Positions 17,844 to 27,547 of a stretch of 63,474 nt of DNA are shown here, in pieces. The notes beneath the pieces were generated by a model. The model did not search any database. It worked only from the letters and a program-made list of their open reading frames with translations, and was not told where the DNA came from. Each line of letters starts with the position of its first letter. The stretch's first letter is position 1. Source of the stretch: Hahella sp. HN01. GTDB lineage: Bacteria > Pseudomonadota > Gammaproteobacteria > Pseudomonadales > Oleiphilaceae. Position numbers and translations under genes: made by a program. The DNA lies in the NCBI RefSeq assembly GCF_018986435.1, contig NZ_JAHMIN010000013.1:101134-164607 (forward strand), read 5' to 3'.

Positions 17844-19983
17844 CCATTACTTCTGTGTTTTGCGTCGCCTGAACTGCTGTCAGCGCGATGGTGTAGACGA
17901 TATCCTCCACCAGCGCCCCACGAGACAGATCATTAACCGGCTTCTTTAAACCCTGTAGCATCGGGCCCATGCTGATGACATTGGCGCTGCGCTGCACTGC
18001 CTTGTAAGTGGTGTTGCCGGTATTCAAATCAGGGAATACGAATACGGTCGCCTTGCCCGCTACTTTGCTGTCCGGGGCTTTGGTCTTGGCTACGTCCTCA
18101 ATAGCTGCTGCGTCATATTGCAGGGGGCCATCCAAAGGTAGATCCGGACGTTTCTCGTGGGCAAGTTTTGCGGCGGCTCTAACTTTATCAACATCGCTGC
18201 CGGTGCCTGAATCGCCAGTGCTGTAGCTGAGCATCGCCACACAGGGTTCGATGCCGAATAGGACGGCGGAATCAGCGCATTGGAGGGCGATGTCGGCGAG
18301 TTCCTCGGCATCTGGGTCCGGGTTTATGGCGCAATCGCCATACACAAGAACTTGTTCTGGCAGACACATAAAGAAGACCGAAGACACAATACGGCATCCC
18401 TTACGGGCTTTGATAAGTTGTAGAGCCGGGCGCACTGTATTGGCGGTGGTATGTACGGCGCCGGACACTAATCCATCCACTTCGCCAAGCGCCAGCATCA
18501 TGGTGGCCAGCACGACATTATCTTCCAGTTGCGCCTCCGCCATTTGCGGCGTCAATCCTTTGTGCTTACGCAGCTCCACCATGGGCGAAATGTATTTCTC
18601 TCTGACTTGATCCGGCTCGATGATCTGAATGGCGTCTGGCAATTGCACGCCCTGAGCTTCGGCGACGGCAAGTATTTCCTGGCGCTTGCCTATCAAGATG
18701 CATTTCGCAATGCCGCGCTCATGACAAATGGTGGCGGCTTGTATGGTTCGCGGTTCATTGCCTTCGGGAAGAATAATCGTCTTGTTGGCTTCCTTCGCTC
18801 GTTTCGATAGCTGGTAGCGAAAGGCCGCTGGCGACATGCGAGGCTTGCGCGGCAGGCTGACGGATTGCTTGAGCCATTCAGGGTCAATATGGCCGGACAC
18901 GCTGGCGATAACGGACTCGATACGCTCCAGGTCGTCCAGGGGCACTTCGGTGTCCATGCGTGACACCATGCTGGCAGTAACGTAGGTGTCCTTACGGGTG
19001 CTTAGCACGGGAAGACCGGTATCCAGTGCGGACTGGCATAATTTCAGCGTGCGTGGGTCCGGTTTCAAGCCGCCGGTCAGCAATAGGCCCGCCAGGGGGA
19101 TGCCAGTCAGGGCGGCGGCGCAACTGGTAACGAAAATATCTTCACGATCACCTGGCGTGATAATCAAGGCACCAGGCTTCAGGCGGCTGACCATATTGGG
19201 GATGGTGCGGGCGCACACGGTCGTGTGGAGCACTCTGCGTTGCCTGGATTTACCTTCGTTCAAATACTCCGCTTCCAGCTCCTCAACAATGTCTGAGGTC
19301 CTGGGCGCTACCAGATCGGTGCGCCAAGGAATGCTGGCGATGAGGCGGAAATGAGATTGCCGGAATACGTTGCACTCTTTTCCATAATCATGTCTTTCGG
19401 TTGGAATCTCGTCCTCATCTCCGTCGTCGCTAAAGGGCGGCTCGTCGCCGTGAGGGGCATGAACCTTGTTGAGCACACAACCGACTACATCAGGGTCCGA
19501 CGGGTCCGCAAATAGTCGGGCGGCAAGAGACAGGTGATCGTCCAGATCTTGCGGAGGCATGCCATCAGGAGCGGCGACCAGGATGACTTCAGCGTCGAGG
19601 TTGCGCGCCACTTCTACATTCAGGCGGGCTGAGTAATCGTCGCCGGGTGGAGGCGCGACGCCTTCCACGATGACGACGTCGGCCTCTGTATCCACTTTGT
19701 GAAATAGCGCGATGGTTTGCTCCATCAGCAGAGGCGTTTGCTGCTGGCTCATCAGACTGTGGGCGTAGCGTAATGGCATGGGATCAGGGACTGTTAAGCC
19801 CATTTTTTCCCGGGTGAATACAATTGAACGATCCGTTTCATGATGATTATCGCGGGGTTGTGCGAATGGTTTGAAAAACGCGACGCGCAGCCCCACGCTA
19901 TCGTAGGCCCTGAGTAAGCCAAGGCAGACGGAGGTCAAGCCTACCGCGATGGAGGCGGGGGCGATAAAGAGAACTTTGGCCAC
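17836..19983 (-). CDS. pta: Phosphate acetyltransferase, long (three-domain) form
   Basis: Interconverts acetyl-CoA and acetyl phosphate. The 715-residue protein starts with a P-loop-like dethiobiotin-synthetase-type domain (MAKVLFIAPASIAVGLTSVC), then a DRTGG domain (about 215-330), and ends with the catalytic PTA_PTB domain (about 390-710, DGLVSGAVHTTANTVRPALQ). This is the E. coli-type architecture at its normal length. It lies 60 nt downstream of ackA on the same strand, so the pair forms an acetate-overflow operon. Confidence 0.95.
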   Translation of the reverse strand: MAKVLFIAPASIAVGLTSVCLGLLRAYDSVGLRVAFFKPFAQPRDNHHETDRSIVFTREKMGLTVPDPMPLRYAHSLMSQQQTPLLMEQTIALFHKVDTEADVVIVEGVAPPPGDDYSARLNVEVARNLDAEVILVAAPDGMPPQDLDDHLSLAARLFADPSDPDVVGCVLNKVHAPHGDEPPFSDDGDEDEIPTERHDYGKECNVFRQSHFRLIASIPWRTDLVAPRTSDIVEELEAEYLNEGKSRQRRVLHTTVCARTIPNMVSRLKPGALIITPGDREDIFVTSCAAALTGIPLAGLLLTGGLKPDPRTLKLCQSALDTGLPVLSTRKDTYVTASMVSRMDTEVPLDDLERIESVIASVSGHIDPEWLKQSVSLPRKPRMSPAAFRYQLSKRAKEANKTIILPEGNEPRTIQAATICHERGIAKCILIGKRQEILAVAEAQGVQLPDAIQIIEPDQVREKYISPMVELRKHKGLTPQMAEAQLEDNVVLATMMLALGEVDGLVSGAVHTTANTVRPALQLIKARKGCRIVSSVFFMCLPEQVLVYGDCAINPDPDAEELADIALQCADSAVLFGIEPCVAMLSYSTGDSGTGSDVDKVRAAAKLAHEKRPDLPLDGPLQYDAAAIEDVAKTKAPDSKVAGKATVFVFPDLNTGNTTYKAVQRSANVISMGPMLQGLKKPVNDLSRGALVEDIVYTIALTAVQATQNTEVMEN

Positions 19984-20043
19984 GATGATTCCTCTTGGTT
20001 AGGGCGGTGAAAACACGGCGACGTTCGATGACGTCAACAGCAA

Positions 20044-21246
20044 TTATTTGTTGCGCCTAATCAACGCCAGGGTGTCTCTGGCGATAAGAAGTTCCTCGTT
20101 GGTGGGAACGACCATGATGTTTAGCGTGTCGTCCTTGGATATGCGTCCCTGGCTTTCTTCTCCGTGGCGGTGGTTCGCCTCGTCATCCATGTCGACGCCC
20201 AGGGGCTTGAGCCAGGCGCATACCTTGGCGCGTACGGGCGCTGCATTTTCGCCGATGCCCCCGGTGAAAATAATGGCGTCCAGCGGCGCTGTCGCCAGAT
20301 AGTAGCCGGCGATCGTTTTCGCCAGCCGATAGCAGAAAATATCGATCGCCAGGGTTGCCTGCTGATGGCCTTCATCACTGAGACGCAGCAGCTCGCGCAT
20401 ATCATTGCTGACTTCCGAGACGCCAAGCAGTCCACTCTCCTTGTTGAGCAGGTGCGATAGCTGATCGGGTGTGTAATTCAGCGTCTGCGTCAAATGCAGG
20501 ACCAGGCCGGGGTCGAGATCGCCGCAGCGGGAACCCATTACCAAGCCTTCCAGGGGCGTCAGCCCCATACTGGTGTCGACCGAGACGCCGCCTTTAATGG
20601 CGGCGGCGCTACACCCATTACCGAGGTGGGCGCTGATAAAATTGCAATCGTTCAGCGATTTGCCAAGCAGGTCGGCGGCGCGCCCAGCGACAAAACGATG
20701 GCTGGAACCGTGAAATCCGTAGCGCCTGAGTCCGTGCTCTCGATATAGCTCATAGGGGAGGGCGTAAGTGTATGCGTACTCCGGCAGGGTCTGATGAAAA
20801 GACGTGTCGAATACCGCGACTTGATTTAGGTTCGGATACTTCTGCGCAATCGCCTTGATGCCCAGCAAGTTTACCGGGTTGTGCAAGGGCGCCAGCTTGG
20901 CGCACTGTTCAATCTGGGCGATGACCTGCTCATCAATGATGGCTGAGTCGCGAAAAGTCTCGCCGCCATGCACGACTCGGTGTCCGACGCCTGTCAGGTC
21001 CTTAGCGTCGATATCATGTTCATGCATATGTTGGAACAGTTGGTCTATGACGCGGCCATGGTCTGCGTTGGGGCAAGGTTGGCGCTTGTCTTCTTCGTGA
21101 CGCCAGCGCATGCGAAAATTGGCTTCGGCGGAGCCCAGACGTTCGGCGATGCCGGTGAGTAGGGGAGCGTCTTGCTCGGGGTCGATAATGGCGAACTTGA
21201 GTGAGGAACTTCCACTGTTCAACACCAGAATAAGTTTTCCTGTCAT
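20044..21246 (-). CDS. ackA: Acetate kinase
   Basis: ASKHA-fold enzyme converting acetyl phosphate and ADP to acetate and ATP. Signatures LVLNSGSSSLKFAI at the N-terminus, VGHRVVHGGE and TGGIGENAAPVR are present; length is 400 residues as in E. coli. It is upstream of pta in the same direction. The next gene upstream is the frameshifted GGDEF-EAL gene, ending about 105 nt before it. Confidence 0.96.
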   Translation of the reverse strand: MTGKLILVLNSGSSSLKFAIIDPEQDAPLLTGIAERLGSAEANFRMRWRHEEDKRQPCPNADHGRVIDQLFQHMHEHDIDAKDLTGVGHRVVHGGETFRDSAIIDEQVIAQIEQCAKLAPLHNPVNLLGIKAIAQKYPNLNQVAVFDTSFHQTLPEYAYTYALPYELYREHGLRRYGFHGSSHRFVAGRAADLLGKSLNDCNFISAHLGNGCSAAAIKGGVSVDTSMGLTPLEGLVMGSRCGDLDPGLVLHLTQTLNYTPDQLSHLLNKESGLLGVSEVSNDMRELLRLSDEGHQQATLAIDIFCYRLAKTIAGYYLATAPLDAIIFTGGIGENAAPVRAKVCAWLKPLGVDMDDEANHRHGEESQGRISKDDTLNIMVVPTNEELLIARDTLALIRRNK

Positions 21247-21352
21247 GCCTGCCTTGGATGCTTGTTTTCCGGTGACTTAAAAGCCGGGGCGATGATTCGC
21301 CCCTCAAGTATGGCTCATGATGACGACTGGCGCCGGTGAGCGCAAGGGGCGT

Positions 21353-23772
21353 TTAGGTGGCGTAGGCGCGCCGGTTTTCCGATATCCAGTTGCAGAAGTC
21401 GCTTTCCGCCACAGGTCGGTTGTAATAGTAACCCTGTGCGTAATCGCAGCCTTTGGAGCGCAGGAACTGCATCTGCGCCGCATCTTCCACGCCTTCGCCG
21501 ATGACTTTGAGGCCCAGGCTGTGAGCCATGGTGATGATCGCTGTCACCAGGGCCGCGTCTTCCGCCTCGGTGTTGACATCTTTGACAAAGGAGCGGTCAA
21601 TTTTCAGGGAGTCAAATGGGTAGCTCTTCAGGTAGCTGAGGGCGGAATAACCGGTGCCGAAGTCGTCCACGGACAGTTTTACGCCCATTGCGTCCAGCTT
21701 GTGCAAGATCTCAAAGGTCTCTATTGAGTCATCCAGCAACAGTCTTTCCGTGATTTCCAGCTCCAGGTACTCGCCCGCCAGGTCATTGACCTCCAGCGCT
21801 TTCTGCACGGTATCGATAAATTTGAGATCGCGGAATTGACGCGGCGAGACGTTGACGGCGATCGTCAGTTTCAGTCCGGTATCCTCATGCCACTTTTTCA
21901 CGTCTCGACAAGCGGTATGCAGCACCCATTCGCCGATGGAAGTGATCAGCCCGGTTTCTTCCGCCAGTGGGATGAATTTGTCTGGGGCCACCAGTCCCAG
22001 CAAGGGGTTATCCCAACGAATCAACGCCTCTGCGCCGACCAACTGCCCGCTGGCGGTTTCTACAATCGGCTGGTAATACAGCAGCAATTCGTCTTGCTCA
22101 AGGGCCTTACGCAATTGCGTCTCCAGCTTGAGGCGTTCTCTGGATTGCTGGTTAAGGTCCGGGGTGAAGCGGTGGTAGGCGCTTTTGCCTTTGTGCTTGG
22201 CCTGATACATGGCCGCGTCAGCCTGTTGCAGCAAGGTGCTTGAGTTTTCACTGTCCGTTGGATAAATGGCGATGCCGATACTGGTGCTGACGAATATTTC
22301 CTGATTGTTGAGCAGGAAAGGTGAGGAAAACGCCTGCAGAATGCGAGCGGCGACCAGCTCGGAATCTTCGGGCGACTCCAGCGACGGCAGAATGATCAGG
22401 AACTCATCTCCACCCAAACGGGCTACTGTGCTGTTGCCGCGCAGAGATGAAGCGATGCGGCGCGAGGCCTCAATCAGCAGGGTGTCGCCATTGTCGTGGC
22501 CGAGGGTGTCGTTGATGTGCTTGAAGTTATCCAAGTCCAGAAACATCAGGCCCACCTGCGATTTGTCGCGGCGGGATTGCGCCAGCGCCAATTTGAGACG
22601 ATCCAGCGCCAACATTCGATTTGGCAGGCCGGTCAGCAGGTCATAGTTGGCTTGCCGCAGTAATTGCTGTTCATAGCGCTTACGTACGCTGATGTCCTCG
22701 CCCAGAATCAGGTACTGAGACGACTCGCCATCGGTGTCGCGAATGGGAGTGATCACTACTTGTTCCCAGAACTTCTCGCCGCCATGACGGGTGCTGTGCA
22801 TTTCCCCCTGCCACATGCCAGCGCGCTCAACCTGAATCTCAATGTTGTGCCAGAGCTGTTCATTCTGAGACTCATCCGGGCTGATATGCGTCAGAGTTTT
22901 GGGGTGCTTGCCGATAATCGAGTTCAAATTGTGGCCGGTCAACTGGCTGAATTTCTGGTTGGCGTAGGTAATTTTCCAGCGCTTATCGCAGATCAATACA
23001 GAGGAGGGGCTTTGCTCAATGGCCAACGACAACTTACGGATTTCCGCCGCGTCCAGCTTTTGCTTCTCAATATCGTTCAGCAAGGTGAGGCGCATCTCGT
23101 TGATGGCGTCCGTGACACGCTGCAGCTCATCCGGCGGTTGGCCGCTCTTTTGTGAACGATCCAAGGCTAAGGGCGTGTCCAGCTGGTGAATATTAAGGCC
23201 GCGGGCGTAATTCGCCATTTTGGATAGATGGCGCGTCACTAGATACTGAAATATCCATAGGATCAGTACGGAAATGAAAAAGGTTTTAAACGCCTGGGTT
23301 GTCATGATGACGAAGATGCGCTGCCGCAACTGGCGATAGATATCGTCAAGGCTGGCGGTGATGGTCAGTTCACCCAGCTCATATAAATCGTCGGAAGAGT
23401 GCTGCAGCTTGATTTTTGCTTGATCGTCGGAATCCGCGGAGGGATCTCGCCCATCTCGATTTCCGAGTCCGGATAAATCTGTAGATGCAGGTGCACGATG
23501 TCGGGCAGGTTCAATATGCCCTGCATTTGCACGCGCAGTAATTTCTGGTCGAGAGACCATAGGCTGCGCGCCAGTGAGGACTGGTAACTGGTTTCGATCA
23601 GATTCATGCGCTGATCGACCAGCGAAACGTCTTTCCGATAGTCCGCATAAACCTGGATGCCTGTGGCGAACAGCGTAAACAGGGAGCTACATACAAGGAT
23701 GTAGCCCAACATGCGAAAAGAAAGCGGAGAGGTCTCGCGAAAATTCCAGACTTTGCGAAACAGGTTACTCAT
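21353..23772 (-). CDS. GGDEF-EAL membrane sensor protein interrupted by a frameshift
   Basis: Reading from 23772, the first frame gives an N-terminal membrane helix (MLGYILVCSSLFTLFATGIQ), a periplasmic sensor segment up to SEIEMGEIPP, and then stops near 23365. The rest continues in another frame open to 21353: second membrane helix (FFISVLILWIFQYLV), PAS (about 190-310 of the second frame), GGDEF with intact GGDEF, and EAL with intact EAL. Joining the frames near 23420-23430 restores a single protein of about 806 residues and needs one extra base. Both c-di-GMP active-site motifs look competent. The break may be a real mutation or a sequencing error. Confidence 0.85.
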
Positions 23773-24003
23773 TATTCGCGGGTGCTCTTTTTTCTTTCAT
23801 GTAGGTAAAAAAGCAGCTCAAAGTCTTTTCATGGCGCAACAGACCGGCAGCATTGGAATATATTAAACATTATAAACTTAGCCCAGCTTTCCACCTCGCG
23901 CAAAGCGTCAAACAAGGCAAAATTGGATTATTGACTCAGGTTGCAATTGTTCTGTTCAAAATATAACCACTTTGTGCAATACTTAGGAATGGAGGTGCGT
24001 TCT

Positions 24004-24381
24004 ATGGCTGATAATACTGTAAACAGTTTGGCGACCAGTTCTTTGCAGCAACTTGATGCAGGTCGGTCGCGAGAACGTGAGCAAACCCGTCAGAATGTCG
24101 ACAATGCGCAAACCCAGGCCCGGGAGACGACGCCCGCCGTTGAGGTGGAGCTTTCTCAGGAAGGCCGGGAATTGAGTCTGGCGAACAGTCAACAGGTTAA
24201 CGCCTCGACTGAGACGGAACGGACTCAAGGCGCTGCTGAAAACGCCGCACCAACGGCGAATTTGGCTGAAACGGAAGAGGATCAATCACCGCCTCCCCGT
24301 GAAAGCGCTTCGCAGACGACTCGACAGTTTGACCGGACCGCTAACGAGGCATTGGGCACCGTTATCGATATCCGATCCTGA
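24004..24381 (+). CDS. Small hydrophilic protein of unknown function
   Basis: 125 residues, rich in Gln, Glu, Thr, Ala and Arg, predicted to be mostly disordered. A short conserved-looking stretch is VELSQEGRELSLANSQQ at about residues 40-56. No signal peptide or membrane helix. ATG 24004 is preceded by GGAGGTG at ideal spacing. It is divergent from the GGDEF-EAL gene and convergent with tatD. I do not recognise the family. Confidence 0.6.
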   Translation: MADNTVNSLATSSLQQLDAGRSREREQTRQNVDNAQTQARETTPAVEVELSQEGRELSLANSQQVNASTETERTQGAAENAAPTANLAETEEDQSPPPRESASQTTRQFDRTANEALGTVIDIRS

Positions 24382-24428
24382 CGAGTTCCCGCTGACGCGG
24401 AACCGCATTGCGGACAATTCGCCGCCGC

Positions 24429-25211
24429 TTAACCCGTTTGGAACAGGCGGCGGGCGTTTTCCGCGGTGTAGCTGCGCACGTCTTCTTCCGTCTCACCACG
24501 ATACTGCGCCACTATACGAATCACTTCCTGCACAAACCATGGGAAATTGGTGTTATTGCGCGGACGCGGTTTAATACTTCTCGGCATAAGAAACGGACTG
24601 TCCGTTTCGACGAGAAGTCTATCGCGAGGAACCTCTTTTACTAAATTCACCAGATCGCCCGCTCTACGCTCGTCGCATATCCAGCCTGTGACGCCAATGT
24701 GTAACCCCAGATCGAGATAGCCAAATAGCGCCTCCCGGGTTCCGGTGAAACAGTGCGTCACGCCGTGCTCGAAGCAATTCCTGTGCGCTTTGAGTATCTC
24801 CATTTGACGCGTGTAGGCGTCTCTTTCATGGAGATAAAGCGGTTTCTGGAATTCGCGATTCAATTCTAGCTGAGCCGTGAACGCCCATTCCTGATCTTCG
24901 GGAGTGGAAAAGTTGCGATTGAAATCCAGCCCCATTTCACCCACGGCGACGACATGAGGTTGTTGGAGCAGCGACTTCAAGGTATCCAAGCCTTTCTGAT
25001 CTAGCGTTTTGGCGTCGTGAGGATGCACGCCTGCAGTGGCGAAGACATAACCAGGATGTTCTTCGGCAATTTTTGCAGAGGCGACGCTTTCTTTAACGCT
25101 GGTTCCAATGGCGATCATACCCTCGACCCCATGGTCGCGGCTGTCGTCCAGCAATTGCTGTAACTTTCCTTTATAGCGGCCGTTGGTCAAGTTGACGCCG
25201 ATATCAAACAT
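24429..25211 (-). CDS. tatD: TatD-family metal-dependent hydrolase / 3'-5' exonuclease
   Basis: 260-residue amidohydrolase-fold protein starting MFDIGVNLTNGRYKG, closest in my reading to E. coli TatD itself. Metal-binding signatures are the N-terminal region, AGVHPHDAK, GEMGLDFNRN, HERDAY, HCFTG and LLVETDSPF. Known family role is DNA repair or degradation by exonuclease activity; it is not part of the Tat translocase here, as no tatABC is nearby. Confidence 0.9.
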   Translation of the reverse strand: MFDIGVNLTNGRYKGKLQQLLDDSRDHGVEGMIAIGTSVKESVASAKIAEEHPGYVFATAGVHPHDAKTLDQKGLDTLKSLLQQPHVVAVGEMGLDFNRNFSTPEDQEWAFTAQLELNREFQKPLYLHERDAYTRQMEILKAHRNCFEHGVTHCFTGTREALFGYLDLGLHIGVTGWICDERRAGDLVNLVKEVPRDRLLVETDSPFLMPRSIKPRPRNNTNFPWFVQEVIRIVAQYRGETEEDVRSYTAENARRLFQTG

Positions 25212-25298
25212 GCTTAATGAAATCCTTCAAATCAAAGCGCCCATATTAAGCGTCGAAGCAGGATTTTTCCATGTGTGAAGAGGATGGAGGGAGCTGGG

Positions 25299-26510
25299 TC
25301 AGGCTCTAAAAGCGGATTGCTCGTTAGCCCACAGAATCGCCTGGCGATAGGTGGCGCTGATTTCTCCGCTATTAATATTCATTTTTTCCAGCAGGTTCCA
25401 ATGGATGGTGTCCAGTTTGCAACGCTCGTATTGCAAGGTGGTGTGTAACGCCAGCCCGGGTTTTCCTTTCATTTTTACCAGCGCATCACTGACTCTCTCG
25501 GAAAGAGGGAGTTTGTTCAGAATTTCTTCTATGGGCATGTCAAAAAAAGCTTCCAGGCAGGAAAACAGGCCGACGGTAAAATAAAGGTCGGCGGCCTGGG
25601 GTTCAATCGACTGGGCAATAAGCTCACACATGCGGGCGCGGATCAAGGCGATGGTGATCAGCGCTTTAGGTTTGTCCTCAATGTTGGACAGCGCCAATAA
25701 GGTCGCCCAAGACTTGATGCGGCTGATCCCCAGCAGCATGACCGCCATATGAATGGATTCGATGGTGCGCGGGCGCCGGTAGGCGGCTGAGTTCACCAGT
25801 TGCAGCAGCTTGACGCTTAGAGAGGGATCGCTGGTGATGGTTTTGATGATTTGGTCAATCGACAGCGCCGGGTTTTGCACTTTGGCGATCAATTCCATCA
25901 CCGCCATTCGGTTATGCGCCAGTTTGCGTCCGGTGACAATTTCCGGCTTGCTGAAGAAATACCCCTGAAACAGGTCGCACCCTAAGTCACGACAGTATTT
26001 AAACTCCTCATGGGTCTCCACTTTTTCCGCCAGCAGGGTGATGTTCAGGCCCTTTAGATGCGTGACCGTCTGTTCCAACCTGTCCTTTGAAATGGCGGGA
26101 ATTTCAAGCTTAACGATAGAGACGTACGGCAGGAGTTCGTCGTACTTGGTGCCTGGGACATAGTCGTCGAGAGCAAGGGTGAAGCCATTCTTGCCGAGGC
26201 GGATGATCGCCGTCACGATCTCATCGGTTAGCTCTATGGTCTCTAGTATTTCAATGACCAGAAGTTCTTTAGAGAAGGGGGGCGGCTGCATTAAAAGCGT
26301 TTCGGTGAAGTTTACAAACGCTTTTGCTCCGCCGGTTACCTCTCCGATAGGTATTTCTGTAAAGGCGTTGAGCAAAACCTGAGAGGTGGCCGCATTGCCG
26401 TCGAAGTGAGCCGGCTGTTCGTTTGAGCGAAACAACAGCTCATAACCTACTATCTCTTTTGTTGCGTTAACAATTGGCTGGCGGGCCAGAAGAATCTGCT
26501 CAACGGTCAT
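25299..26510 (-). CDS. EAL-HDOD signalling protein
   Basis: 403 residues. The N-terminal half is an EAL-like domain, but the signature reads ELL (YELLFRSN) and several metal-binding residues of active phosphodiesterases look absent, so it is probably catalytically dead. The C-terminal half, from about residue 200, is an HDOD domain (PALSIDQIIKTITSDPSLSV). This is the YuxH-type architecture found in several bacterial signalling proteins. It may work as a c-di-GMP-related adaptor; that is inference. Confidence 0.85.
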   Translation of the reverse strand: MTVEQILLARQPIVNATKEIVGYELLFRSNEQPAHFDGNAATSQVLLNAFTEIPIGEVTGGAKAFVNFTETLLMQPPPFSKELLVIEILETIELTDEIVTAIIRLGKNGFTLALDDYVPGTKYDELLPYVSIVKLEIPAISKDRLEQTVTHLKGLNITLLAEKVETHEEFKYCRDLGCDLFQGYFFSKPEIVTGRKLAHNRMAVMELIAKVQNPALSIDQIIKTITSDPSLSVKLLQLVNSAAYRRPRTIESIHMAVMLLGISRIKSWATLLALSNIEDKPKALITIALIRARMCELIAQSIEPQAADLYFTVGLFSCLEAFFDMPIEEILNKLPLSERVSDALVKMKGKPGLALHTTLQYERCKLDTIHWNLLEKMNINSGEISATYRQAILWANEQSAFRA

Positions 26511-26701
26511 TCATCGCTCCCAAAGCGGGTACGTCATAAAACAGGGAAACCTATTTGAAGTGTAGACTAAATGCCGCTGCGGCTGCGTAAATTTACCCGC
26601 CACTGTCGTTGCTATAGGAGACTGTTCGCACAGAAGAGCAGGTGGGATGGTCGGAAATTGAAATAAAATCGCCCCCTCATGAAAAAATTAGAAATTAGTG
26701 T

Positions 26702-26730
26702 TTGACAGGTATGGGCGGCTTCCATAGAAT
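26702..26730 (+). promoter_or_regulatory. Promoter of tRNA-Glu copy 1
   Basis: TTGACA (26702-26707), a 17-nt spacer and TAGAAT (26725-26730), 28 nt before the tRNA. The same promoter, with four changes in the spacer, precedes copy 2. Confidence 0.85.
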
Positions 26731-26758
26731 GCGCGCCATCTCACCGATATGGTGTTCC

Positions 26759-26834
26759 GTCCCCTTCGTCTAGAGGCCTAGGACACCGCCCTTTCACGGC
26801 GGTAACAGGGGTTCGAATCCCCTAGGGGACGCCA
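26759..26834 (+). tRNA. tRNA-Glu (UUC), copy 1
   Basis: 76-nt cloverleaf with acceptor GTCCCCT pairing AGGGGAC, anticodon loop CTTTCAC (anticodon TTC), T-loop GTTCGAATC and encoded 3' CCA. It is preceded by a consensus promoter and followed by an intrinsic terminator, so it is a single-gene transcription unit. Confidence 0.98.
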
Positions 26835-26839
26835 TATTT

Positions 26840-26873
26840 AAAAGCCCTGCATCGCAAGATGCGGGGCTTTTTT
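26840..26873 (+). terminator. Terminator of tRNA-Glu copy 1
   Basis: AAAGCCCTGCATC and GATGCGGGGCTTT arms around GCAA, ending in a run of six T, directly after the tRNA. Confidence 0.9.
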
Positions 26874-26911
26874 ATGCCCTTCGAAAAGTCCGCGCTATCC
26901 TCTTTATTAAG

Positions 26912-27059
26912 TTAAGGATCCTCTGAAAAACATTCGCGAGGCCGCCAGTGTAAGGAAAAAGTCGTCGAAAAAGCGCAGTTTATTGTGAATAAATGAGCAT
27001 TTTGAGCCGACTTTTGACGCAGCAATGGCAACGCAGGTAGTTTTTCAGAGATTCCTTAA
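26912..27059. mobile_element. MITE-like element between the two tRNA-Glu genes
   Basis: Terminal inverted repeats TTAAGGATCCTCTGAAAAAC (26912-26931) and its complement (27040-27059) agree at 18 of 20 positions. The outermost TTAA is on both sides and can be a 4-bp target duplication, which fits IS5-type (YTAR) insertion. Internal arms AAAAGTCG (26957-26964) and CGACTTTT (27008-27015) form a second inverted repeat. About 140 bp, with no transposase, so a non-autonomous element. Confidence 0.7.
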
Positions 27060-27093
27060 GTATCTATCCCTATCAGCTTTTATTCATACGCTA

Positions 27094-27114
27094 AGCCCAT
27101 TTTCGTTATGGGCT
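27094..27114 (+). other. Hairpin AGCCCAT / ATGGGCT
   Basis: Seven-bp arms with a 7-nt loop followed by CTTTCG, in the spacer between the tRNA copies. It looks like a relic terminator without a gene upstream. Confidence 0.3.
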
Positions 27115-27190
27115 CTTTCGCTTCGCTGCCTATCGAGCTGCTTAGAGGCGCTCGCATCCACATGCCCGCAAACAATAGTAAGATTAGTGT

Positions 27191-27219
27191 TTGACATGCG
27201 TGAGCGGCTTCCATAGAAT
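27191..27219 (+). promoter_or_regulatory. Promoter of tRNA-Glu copy 2
   Basis: TTGACA (27191-27196), 17-nt spacer, TAGAAT (27214-27219); second copy of the duplicated unit. Confidence 0.85.
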
Positions 27220-27247
27220 GCGCGCCATCTCACCGATATGGTGTTCC

Positions 27248-27323
27248 GTCCCCTTCGTCTAGAGGCCTAGGACACCGCCCTTTCACGGCGGTAACAGGGG
27301 TTCGAATCCCCTAGGGGACGCCA
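27248..27323 (+). tRNA. tRNA-Glu (UUC), copy 2
   Basis: Identical over 76 nt to the copy at 26759-26834, with the same anticodon TTC and encoded CCA. It lies in a second 182-bp unit (27183-27364) that also repeats the promoter and the terminator. Confidence 0.98.
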
Positions 27324-27328
27324 TATTT

Positions 27329-27362
27329 AAAAGCTCTGCATCGTAAGATGCGGGGCTTTTTT
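27329..27362 (+). terminator. Terminator of tRNA-Glu copy 2
   Basis: Same hairpin as copy 1 with two base changes (AAGCTCTGCATC, loop GTAA), ending in six T. Confidence 0.88.
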
Positions 27363-27547
27363 ATTTCCTTTCCAAAAGATCTGTATTCCCCTCTTCTAGA
27401 GCGTGCCTGCTTATACCTGGTGAGGGTAAGTAGTTGGATTTGCTTGTGTCGAATGGCATTATCCCGGTTCAGTCGCTGTCATCTTGTCAGCCCATTGCGA
27501 ATTGATGTTGGCTGCAGGGTTTCTCTACAACGCCAAGGCGAAAGGAT

